DNA of 10,535 nt from positions 1-10,535 of the forward strand of contig CABREZ010000045.1 of NCBI GenBank assembly GCA_902470035.1, in the 5' to 3' direction. The notes beneath the pieces were generated by a model that had not been told where the DNA came from, searched no databases, and saw only the letters and a list, made by a program, of their open reading frames with translations. Positions within the stretch are counted from its first letter, which is position 1. Each line of letters begins with the position of its first letter. The DNA comes from an uncultured Streptococcus sp. GTDB taxonomy: Bacteria; Bacillota; Bacilli; Lactobacillales; Streptococcaceae. This document shows, in pieces, positions 1 through 4,282 of the stretch. The position numbers and the translations under genes were made by a program.

Positions 1-71
1 TAGTGATGGTGGGCTTGTCTCAGTTGATTTGGAAACGAGTCCAGTCATTTATCACCATTCAGGGAGGTTAG
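1..71 (+). CDS. ABC-2 type permease, C-terminal end only (partial)
   Basis: Only the last 22 codons are in the window, in the frame that begins at base 3 and ends at the TAG at 69-71. The readable tail runs VMVGLSQLIWKR and ends in IQGG. A hydrophobic helix followed by a Trp/Arg-rich turn and a short Gly-rich end is typical of ABC-2 permeases, and the next gene ends in a comparable way (LKLWDRGL...SAGS). The stop lies one base before the next start codon, and the next gene's ribosome binding site (GGAGG, 63-67) is inside this gene, so the two are translationally linked. It is probably the first permease of a two-permease export system (COG4587 partner of COG3694). Another frame ending at 76 is also open, but its sequence is not membrane-like. 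Confidence 0.65.
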   Translation, partial: VMVGLSQLIWKRVQSFITIQGG

Positions 72-72
72 T

Positions 73-858
73 ATGAAAAAATATCAACGCATGCATCTGA
101 TTTTTATTAGACAATACATCAAGCAAATCATGGAATACAAGGTGGATTTTGTGGTAGGTGTGTTGGGAGTCTTTCTGACTCAAGGCCTAAACCTCTTGTT
201 TCTCAATGTCATCTTTCAACACATCCCCTCGCTAGAAGGTTGGACCTTTCAAGAGATTGCCTTTATCTATGGATTTTCCTTAATTCCAAAGGGATTAGAT
301 CATCTCTTTTTTGACAATCTCTGGGCTTTAGGTCAACGACTAGTTCGAAAAGGGGAGTTTGACAAGTATCTGACTCGTCCTATCAATCCTCTCTTTCACA
401 TCCTCGTTGAGACCTTTCAGATTGATGCCTTGGGTGAACTTTTGGTCGGTGGAATCTTACTAGCGACAACGGCGGCTAGCATTGCTTGGACTCTTCCAAA
501 ATTCCTGATTTTTCTAGTTTGTATTCCTTTTGCGACCTTGATTTATACTTCCTTGAAAATTGCAACAGCCAGCATCGCTTTTTGGACCAAGCAGTCAGGT
601 GCCATGATTTACATTTTTTATATGTTTAATGATTTTGCCAAGTACCCGATTTCCATTTACAATTCGCTCCTTCGTTGGTTAATTAGCTTTATTGTGCCTT
701 TCGCCTTTACAGCCTACTATCCTGCCAGCTATTTCTTGCAGGACAAGGATGTCTTCTTTAATATTGGTGGTTTGATTCTGATTTCTCTTATCTTCTTTTG
801 CATCTCTCTGAAACTCTGGGATAGGGGATTGGATGCCTACGAAAGTGCGGGATCGTAA
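73..858 (+). CDS. ABC-2 family transporter permease (COG3694-like)
   Basis: This is a 261-residue integral membrane protein that would form half of the transmembrane channel of an ABC exporter. The N-terminal Lys/Arg-rich stretch is followed by hydrophobic segments at about residues 25-48, 60-75, 110-135, 142-165, 180-215 and 228-248, the usual six-helix ABC-2 plan. The motif RKGEFDKYLTRPINPLF near residues 92-108 is the cytoplasmic loop typical of the COG3694 family. These proteins usually work with a second permease and a COG4586-type ATPase, and the second permease is the partial gene ending at 71. The substrate is unknown; annotations of this family as daunorubicin or multidrug exporters rest on distant similarity. 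The ATG at 73 has a good Shine-Dalgarno (GGAGG, 63-67). No clear terminator follows. Confidence 0.88.
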   Translation: MKKYQRMHLIFIRQYIKQIMEYKVDFVVGVLGVFLTQGLNLLFLNVIFQHIPSLEGWTFQEIAFIYGFSLIPKGLDHLFFDNLWALGQRLVRKGEFDKYLTRPINPLFHILVETFQIDALGELLVGGILLATTAASIAWTLPKFLIFLVCIPFATLIYTSLKIATASIAFWTKQSGAMIYIFYMFNDFAKYPISIYNSLLRWLISFIVPFAFTAYYPASYFLQDKDVFFNIGGLILISLIFFCISLKLWDRGLDAYESAGS

Positions 859-896
859 GAGCTAGAGTAAGACTAAAATCAAGAAAGGAACTTATG

Positions 897-1357
897 ATGC
901 TTGTTATTAAAGAAGTTAAGGATGAGAGCAAAAAATGACAGTTGTCGCTGAGATTTTAAAGGATTTGCCAGAATAGTTTGGAATACCAGAAAGCACATAA
1001 GCCTACATCGAAGGAGCCAAGGACTTGAAGGCGTAGACCGCCTTTCAGGAGAGTAATTTGCTTGGCTTTGTAAGCTTGTCCTATTCTAGTGAAGATTGTG
1101 CAGAAATTGATTGTCTCGGTGTAAAAAAAGCTCATCAAGGTAGAGGAATTGGGAGTCAATTGCTTGCTACTTTAGAGAGTGAAGCCGGCAAAAATGTTGA
1201 TTTTTTGCAGGTGAAAACAGTGGCAGAAGGCTCTAATAAAGATTATGACCGAACCAATGTCTTTTATCGCAGTCTTGGATTTAAAAAACTAGAGATTTTT
1301 CCGCAACTGTGGGGGCCTCAAAATCCTTGTCAGATTTTGATTAAAAAGATGAATTAA
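897..1357 (+). pseudogene. GNAT family N-acetyltransferase, decayed (frameshift plus three nonsense codons)
   Basis: The gene begins at ATG 897 (or 894) behind AAAGGA (884-889) and reads MLVIKEVKDESKK. It then hits TGA at 936-938 where a run of six A's appears to have lost one base. The other frame picks up at ATG 935 (MTVVAEILKDLPE) and continues to the natural end at 1355-1357, interrupted by TAG 974-976, TAA 998-1000 and TAG 1034-1036. The first stop falls exactly where this family has the conserved Trp of LPEWFG, so it is a TGG to TAG change; the third also looks like a lost Trp. Downstream of 1037 the frame is intact and carries the acetyl-CoA-binding motif A (QGRGIGSQLL) and a typical GNAT end (NVFYRSLGF). 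The surviving C-terminal half (99 residues from TTG 1058) lacks the first strands of the fold and is unlikely to be active. Confidence 0.88.
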
Positions 1358-1364
1358 GAATCCC

Positions 1365-1392
1365 TTGACATCCTTCCTTATAGTGCTATACT
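1365..1392 (+). promoter_or_regulatory. sigma-A promoter of the tRNA gene
   Basis: A perfect -35 TTGACA (1365-1370) is followed after 16 bp by TATACT (1387-1392), with an extended -10 TG at 1384-1385. Transcription would start near 1399, six bases before the mature tRNA. A strong, activator-free promoter is expected for a stable RNA. Confidence 0.85.
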
Positions 1393-1404
1393 ATAAGGGT
1401 AATC

Positions 1405-1477
1405 GCCGATTTAGCTCAGTTGGTAGAGCAACGCACTCGTAACGCGTAGGTCACAGGTTCGATCCCTGCAATCGGCA
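1405..1477 (+). tRNA. tRNA-Thr(CGT)
   Basis: A 73-nt cloverleaf can be folded by eye. The acceptor stem is GCCGATT (1405-1411) with AATCGGC (1470-1476) and discriminator A1477. The D arm is GCTC/GAGC with loop AGTTGGTA. The anticodon loop is CTCGTAA with anticodon CGT at 1438-1440, reading the ACG Thr codon. The T arm is ACAGG, loop TTCGATC, then CCTGC. CCA is not encoded. Two stem positions are A-C mismatches: the pair next to the anticodon loop (1435:1443) and the outermost T-stem pair (1453:1469). The gene has its own promoter and terminator, so it is a single-gene transcription unit. Confidence 0.95.
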
Positions 1478-1491
1478 TCAAACTATACAAG

Positions 1492-1519
1492 AAAAAGCCT
1501 ATTGTGACGGGCTTTTTTT
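1492..1519 (+). terminator. Rho-independent terminator of the tRNA
   Basis: AAAAAGCC (1492-1499) pairs with GGCTTTTT (1510-1517) around a ten-base loop, and the T run continues to 1519. Confidence 0.8.
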
Positions 1520-1692
1520 GATGTTGAATCACTTTTTGTACCAAAATTTGTACCAAATTATTATAAAAGTTTTCGGATGTTTTCAAATTCATCGTTAATC
1601 TTATTGATCGACATGGACTTTGATTTATTTAATGAAGGAGAAGAATCATCCCCTAAAAATGGATAGTTCATCTGGCTCATTCATGTTCATGT
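1520..1692 (-). other. Gene-poor stretch after the tRNA; possible remnant of an integrated element
   Basis: No convincing complete gene lies between the tRNA terminator and the LytTR operator. On the minus strand a short reading frame (1680 down to 1561) has no ribosome binding site and ends in SINKINDEFENIRKLL, a charged amphipathic helix that points towards the tRNA. It could be the tail of a recombinase or other element-encoded protein whose remainder has been lost. A second minus-strand frame upstream (about 1812 to 1663, ending in PDELSIFRG and TGA) would join to it through a single frameshift. Its 5' part, however, coincides with the promoter and operator of the next gene, so it may be chance. 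I do not recognise a family. Confidence 0.3.
1535..1557 (+). repeat. Tandem 11-bp direct repeat TTTGTACCAAA
   Basis: TTTGTACCAAA occurs at 1535-1545 and again at 1547-1557, separated by one base, about 60 bp past the tRNA 3' end. Each copy is itself a near-palindrome. Short repeats beside a tRNA 3' end are often arm-type binding sites of a tyrosine recombinase; that meaning here is inferred. Confidence 0.6.
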
Positions 1693-1722
1693 AACCAGAT
1701 AGTCCGATAATTTGACCACTTA
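1693..1722 (+). promoter_or_regulatory. LytTR-type operator upstream of the 1817 gene
   Basis: Two 9-bp boxes, AACCAGATA (1693-1701) and GACCACTTA (1714-1722), are spaced 21 bp start to start, two helical turns, as is usual for LytTR-domain activators. The second box ends 11 bp before the -35 at 1734. The arrangement matches the operator in front of the LytTR gene itself (AACCACTTA twice, 21 bp apart, 11 bp before the -35), which is strong internal support. The likely binder is the LytTR protein encoded at 2306-2752. Confidence 0.72.
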
Positions 1723-1733
1723 TCCAAATTTCC

Positions 1734-1762
1734 TTGTCACCCTTGCCTCTGTTTGTTATAGT
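1734..1762 (+). promoter_or_regulatory. Promoter of the small membrane protein gene
   Basis: TTGTCA (1734-1739), a 17-bp spacer and TATAGT (1757-1762), with an extended -10 TG at 1754-1755. The transcript would start near 1769 and have a short leader before the ATG at 1817. Confidence 0.75.
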
Positions 1763-1816
1763 AGGATTATTAAAAGAAGCTAGTCTTCTGATAACATTAC
1801 AAAAAGAGGTAGTATC

Positions 1817-2128
1817 ATGAAAAAATTAATTGGTTTTGGATTTATCCTTGCAGCTCTCGCCGTCATCACCTTTAGTATCATTGGTTATCCGAAAATAGAT
1901 GCCAATCTTTGGCCCTTGGTTCCAGTTGTCTTGTTTGCTTTCTTTACGCTTGAAAATGCACTCAAGAAAGACTACAAGTCCAGCTTGATTTGTGCAGTGA
2001 TTGGATTCATCATTGCCAATGCCATCTATGATCTTCTTCCGATTTCAAATGGGGTCGTGATTACTGCGGGTGTCTTGGCTTGTCTTGGCCTCGGCTTTCT
2101 CTTTCCAGATGCACCAAAAGAAAAATAA
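1817..2128 (+). CDS. Small four-helix membrane protein, paralogue of the LiaF-like protein's membrane domain
   Basis: The 103-residue protein is almost entirely membrane: helices at about residues 4-23, 31-47, 55-72 and 77-96, then a short charged tail (DAPKEK). It aligns end to end with the first ~95 residues of the LiaF-like protein at 2757-3452. Both start MK(N)KLIG; LPISNGVVI (74-82) matches LPVSNSVVI (73-81), and LGLGFLF (90-96) matches LGLNILF. It therefore looks like the LiaF-type membrane module without the C-terminal beta domain. ATG 1817 follows AGAGGT (1805-1810). Its promoter carries the same LytTR operator as the regulator gene downstream, and it has its own terminator (2153-2193), so it is a separate transcript probably controlled by that regulator. 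Its function is not known; an interaction with the LiaF-like protein is a reasonable guess. Confidence 0.85.
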   Translation: MKKLIGFGFILAALAVITFSIIGYPKIDANLWPLVPVVLFAFFTLENALKKDYKSSLICAVIGFIIANAIYDLLPISNGVVITAGVLACLGLGFLFPDAPKEK

Positions 2129-2152
2129 TGCTTCCGCTTTTATTCGCTCTGG

Positions 2153-2193
2153 GGGCTTGGTAGGAAGAGATTTCTTCAGACCAAGTCCTTTTT
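2153..2193 (+). terminator. Rho-independent terminator after the 1817 gene
   Basis: GGGCTTGGT (2153-2161) pairs with ACCAAGTCC (2180-2188), with one G-T pair. Inside it, GAAGA (2164-2168) pairs with TCTTC (2173-2177). A T run follows at 2189-2193. It separates this gene from the LytTR operon. Confidence 0.72.
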
Positions 2194-2250
2194 AGCTGTC
2201 TGAAAGAACCACTTAGGGGCTGAAAATAACCACTTACTGAAAAGGACTTG
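2182..2250. repeat. Inverted repeat bracketing the LytTR operator
   Basis: CAAGTCCTTTT (2182-2192) is the exact reverse complement of AAAAGGACTTG (2240-2250). With one G-T pair it extends to 14 bp (CTGAAAAGGACTTG, 2237-2250). The left arm overlaps the 3' side of the preceding terminator, the right arm reaches into the -35 of the LytTR promoter, and both LytTR boxes lie in the loop between the arms. Confidence 0.7.
2207..2236 (+). promoter_or_regulatory. LytTR operator of the regulator operon
   Basis: AACCACTTA occurs twice, at 2207-2215 and 2228-2236, exactly 21 bp apart. The similarity extends upstream of each copy (CTGAAA(A)...). The second box ends 11 bp before the -35 (2248). Paired direct repeats at this spacing just upstream of the -35 are the standard layout for LytTR-domain activators, and the gene just downstream encodes one, so positive autoregulation is likely. 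Confidence 0.82.
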
Positions 2251-2275
2251 TAAGATTTTGAACAGCTGTTATAAT
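2248..2275 (+). promoter_or_regulatory. Promoter of the LytTR / LiaF-like operon
   Basis: TTGTAA (2248-2253), a 16-bp spacer and a consensus TATAAT (2270-2275), with an extended -10 TG at 2267-2268. Confidence 0.8.
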
Positions 2276-2305
2276 GTTACTAACAAAGGTTAAGAAAGGA
2301 GTCCT

Positions 2306-2752
2306 ATGAAAGTACGCATCGAATTAGATCCTCAGATGGATGAGCCAGAAATGATCATCCGGGCTCCTCGATTGACGGAAGATGTCGCCCGCTTGCAACA
2401 GTTGATCTTGGAGCAAAAAATGACACCCTTGACCTTTTACAAGGATCGCAGCGAATACTTTGTAGATGTGTCAGAAATTCTCTTCTTTGAGACAGATGGT
2501 GAAAAGATCTATGGGCATACTAGAGAAGAAGCCTATGAGGTCCGTCAAAAACTCTATGAGTTGGAAGAGATCTTGCCGATTGCTTTCTGTCGTATCTCCA
2601 AGTCGACCATCGTCAATACCAAGCAGATTTATTCCATCGAAAAATCTTTTTCGGGAACCAGTACAGTGAACTTTTATCAAACCCATAAACAGGTACACGT
2701 GTCCCGACACTACTATCAACTCTTAAAAGAACGGTTAAAGGAAATGAGGTAA
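2306..2752 (+). CDS. Stand-alone LytTR-domain transcriptional regulator
   Basis: This is a 148-residue DNA-binding protein with no receiver domain, so it is not a classical response regulator. Residues 1-40 form a short charged N-terminal region. The LytTR domain spans about 45-146: FYKDRSEYFVDVSEILFFETDGEKIY is the first strand and helix, FCRISKSTIVNTKQI (94-108) matches the family's F-R-x-x-(K/R)-S-x-(I/L)-V-N core, and VSRHYYQLLKERL (132-144) the final recognition part. Proteins of this size paired with a membrane protein belong to the LytTR regulatory systems typified by HdrRM and BrsRM of S. mutans, where the membrane partner restrains the regulator. Here the following gene, four bases away, is a LiaF-like membrane protein. 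The start is set by AAGGAG (2296-2301). Two matching operators, at 1693-1722 and 2207-2236, are its probable targets. Confidence 0.93.
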   Translation: MKVRIELDPQMDEPEMIIRAPRLTEDVARLQQLILEQKMTPLTFYKDRSEYFVDVSEILFFETDGEKIYGHTREEAYEVRQKLYELEEILPIAFCRISKSTIVNTKQIYSIEKSFSGTSTVNFYQTHKQVHVSRHYYQLLKERLKEMR

Positions 2753-2756
2753 CAAG

Positions 2757-3452
2757 ATGAAAAATAAATTAATTGGGGTTTTCTTAATCCTCCTAGCAGC
2801 TCTAGTGCTCTTACAAGGCTATTTTTTAAAATGGGAGATCAGTATTTGGACGCTGGCTTGGGTTGTCTTGCTAGCAGTCCTTTCTCTCTCAAGTTTTTTG
2901 AAGCAGCACTTTGGCTGGGGCTTCCTATATGGGATCTTGGCTCTCTTCTCCCTTAATGGCCAATACCATTTTCTTCCAGTATCCAATTCGGTGGTCATCT
3001 TTTCTTCTATTTTAGCGGTGCTTGGTCTGAATATTCTCTTTAAGCCCTCTAAAAAAGCAAAAGCGACTTGGAACTCCTACTCAGCAGGATCATCTTCCCA
3101 AACTGCTGGCAATGACATCGATGTCTCCTTCTCTACAGTGACCAAGTATTTGAATGACCAGAATTTTACGGGCGGAAGTGCCGATGTGAGCTTAGGAGAA
3201 GCTTCTATCTATTTTGACAATTGCCGGATCGAAGGGCCGTCAGCTCAGTTTGCGGTGGATGTTTCCCTTGGAAGTTTGAGTCTCTATGTCCCGAGCGACT
3301 GGCGGGTTCATGTCAATGTAGAAAGTTCTCTGTCAGCTATCCAACACCAGGAAAATCCTAGCAATTTAACCAGCAAGGACTTTTACATCGTCGGAGAGGT
3401 CTCACTGGGGAACCTAGAAATCATCTATGTAGGTGAGAATTCCTTTTCATAA
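2757..3452 (+). CDS. LiaF-like membrane protein (cell wall-active antibiotics response domain)
   Basis: This 231-residue protein has two parts. Residues 1-95 hold four membrane helices (about 4-23, 29-48, 53-67, 76-95). After a Lys/Ser-rich linker (96-118), residues 119-229 form a LiaF/VraT-type C-terminal beta domain (DUF2154-like). This part has a repeated strand motif: DVSLGEASIYF (143-153), DVSLGSLSLYV (168-178) and EVSLGNLEIIYV (214-225). In LiaFSR systems LiaF is the membrane inhibitor of a kinase, but no kinase is adjacent here. The partner is the LytTR regulator ending four bases upstream, whose last codons contain this gene's Shine-Dalgarno (GAGG, 2746-2749). The likely role is therefore to sense the envelope and control the LytTR protein. 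That role is inferred; the domain assignment is firm. Confidence 0.9.
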   Translation: MKNKLIGVFLILLAALVLLQGYFLKWEISIWTLAWVVLLAVLSLSSFLKQHFGWGFLYGILALFSLNGQYHFLPVSNSVVIFSSILAVLGLNILFKPSKKAKATWNSYSAGSSSQTAGNDIDVSFSTVTKYLNDQNFTGGSADVSLGEASIYFDNCRIEGPSAQFAVDVSLGSLSLYVPSDWRVHVNVESSLSAIQHQENPSNLTSKDFYIVGEVSLGNLEIIYVGENSFS

Positions 3453-3463
3453 GCCGATCTAAG

Positions 3464-3503
3464 AAAAACTTATTCAAAGGTCTTGCCAAGAGAAAGTTTT
3501 TTT
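3464..3503 (+). terminator. Weak A/T-rich terminator after the LiaF-like gene
   Basis: AAAAACTT (3464-3471) can pair with AAGTTTTT (3494-3501) around a long loop with only weak internal pairing. Seven T's (3497-3503) close it. The stem has little GC, so read-through into rpmB is possible. The T run also lies in the spacer of the rpmB promoter. Confidence 0.4.
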
Positions 3504-3511
3504 GGTAATAT
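3483..3511 (+). promoter_or_regulatory. Promoter of rpmB
   Basis: TTGCCA (3483-3488), a 17-bp spacer and TAATAT (3506-3511), with an extended -10 TG at 3503-3504. Confidence 0.65.
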
Positions 3512-3513
3512 AG

Positions 3514-3541
3514 TACGGTATGTGGTGCTAGCACATCCGTA
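3514..3541. repeat. Inverted repeat at the start of the rpmB transcript
   Basis: TACGG (3514-3518) and ATGTG (3520-3524) pair with CACAT (3532-3536) and CCGTA (3537-3541), with one bulged T (3519). A nested alternative pairs GTGC (3525-3528) with GCAC (3531-3534), though with too small a loop for RNA. The predicted transcription start (about 3518) falls inside the left arm. This could therefore be a DNA operator or, if transcription starts a little earlier, a leader hairpin. Confidence 0.5.
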
Positions 3542-3570
3542 ATATTAGATCTAATAGGAGGCAAAACAGA

Positions 3571-3759
3571 ATGGCTAAAGTATGTTATTTTACTGGTCGT
3601 AAGACTGTATCAGGAAACAACCGTTCACACGCGATGAACCAAACCAAACGTGCCGTAAAACCAAACCTTCAAAAAGTAACTGTCCTTATCGATGGTAAAC
3701 CTAAAAAAGTTTGGGCTTCAGCTCGTGCATTGAAATCTGGTAAAGTAGAACGCGTTTAA
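3571..3759 (+). CDS. rpmB: 50S ribosomal protein L28
   Basis: This is a 62-residue basic ribosomal protein of the large subunit. It opens MAKVCYFTGRKTVSGNNRSHAMN, with the highly conserved GNNRSHAMN element, and contains KVTVLIDGKPKKVWASARALKSGKV, which identifies L28 beyond doubt. Only one Cys is present, so it is the zinc-free (C-minus) form usual in streptococci. A consensus AGGAGG (3556-3561) lies nine bases before ATG 3571. It is a single-gene unit with its own promoter and a strong terminator, followed by the Asp23-family gene and fakA, a neighbourhood seen widely in Firmicutes. Confidence 0.98.
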   Translation: MAKVCYFTGRKTVSGNNRSHAMNQTKRAVKPNLQKVTVLIDGKPKKVWASARALKSGKVERV

Positions 3760-3768
3760 TCAGAAATG

Positions 3769-3797
3769 AGGATCTCTTGGAGGTCCTTTTCTTTTTT
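3769..3797 (+). terminator. Rho-independent terminator of rpmB
   Basis: AGGATCTC (3769-3776) pairs with GAGGTCCT (3780-3787), with one G-T pair and loop TTG. A T-rich run follows to 3797. Confidence 0.85.
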
Positions 3798-3855
3798 CTT
3801 TATTTTTTATCTTTTTGGACATTTGTATCAACCGATAGGAGAAAGATGTATCCCT

Positions 3856-3884
3856 TTTACACGCGCCCTCTTTTATGGTAAAAT
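3856..3884 (+). promoter_or_regulatory. Promoter of the Asp23-family / fakA operon
   Basis: TTTACA (3856-3861), a 17-bp spacer and TAAAAT (3879-3884), with an extended -10 TG at 3876-3877. The leader is short, with GAGGT (3903-3907) before ATG 3915. Confidence 0.7.
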
Positions 3885-3914
3885 AGAATATAAAATACTT
3901 TTGAGGTAGAAATT

Positions 3915-4280
3915 ATGACAGTAAAAATCAATACAAAAGATGGTCAAATTGAATTGACCGATGATGTCATCGCAACTGTTGTAGGCGGTGCAGCCACTGA
4001 AATTTTTGGAGTGGTTGGAATGGCTAGCAAAAACGCGATTAAAGATAATTTCCAAGCTCTCTTAGGTAAGGAAAACTACTCTAAGGGTGTCGTTGTGAAA
4101 ACAGCGGAAGCAGGAAGTATTGCGGTTGATGTTTACACTGTTTTGAGCTATGGTACAAAAATTAGCGAAGTCTCAAAAAATATTCAAGAGCGTGTCAAAT
4201 TCAGTCTAGAAAATCAACTTGGAATCACAACGGATACAGTCAACGTCTATATCCAAAACATTAAAATTGTGGGAGAATAA
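3915..4280 (+). CDS. Asp23/Gls24 family envelope-associated protein (YloU-like)
   Basis: This is a small soluble protein of 121 residues. It matches the Asp23/Gls24 (DUF322) family over its full length: an N-terminal strand with GQIELTDDVIATVVGGAATEIFGVVGMASK, the middle GVVVKTAEAGSIAVDVYTVLSYG, and the C-terminal helix-strand VKFSLENQLGITTDTVNVYIQNIKI. Family members are associated with the cell envelope and with alkaline or envelope stress. The B. subtilis homologue YloU sits next to YloV, the fatty acid kinase subunit, as here. The gene ends two bases before fakA, so the two are co-transcribed and translationally coupled. Its exact job in this pair is unknown. Confidence 0.92.
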   Translation: MTVKINTKDGQIELTDDVIATVVGGAATEIFGVVGMASKNAIKDNFQALLGKENYSKGVVVKTAEAGSIAVDVYTVLSYGTKISEVSKNIQERVKFSLENQLGITTDTVNVYIQNIKIVGE

Positions 4281-4282
4281 TC

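Noticed and set aside
2..76. Upstream gene ending at 76 in the other open frame (tail YHHSGRLV) with an ATGA overlap
   Set aside because: Attractive as an overlap, but the residues are hydrophilic, while the frame ending at 71 gives a tail typical of ABC-2 permeases.
1058..1357. Separate 99-residue acetyltransferase gene
   Set aside because: It begins at a TTG inside the GNAT fold, and the preceding in-frame sequence is clearly the missing N-terminus broken by stops, so it is the rest of a pseudogene.
1492..1519. CRISPR or other repeat array near the tRNA
   Set aside because: The structure is a single hairpin with a T run, an ordinary terminator; no regularly spaced repeats were found anywhere in the window.
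1561..1680. 39-codon minus-strand reading frame as a complete small gene
   Set aside because: There is no ribosome binding site before its ATG and two stops in frame directly upstream; it is better treated as a possible remnant.
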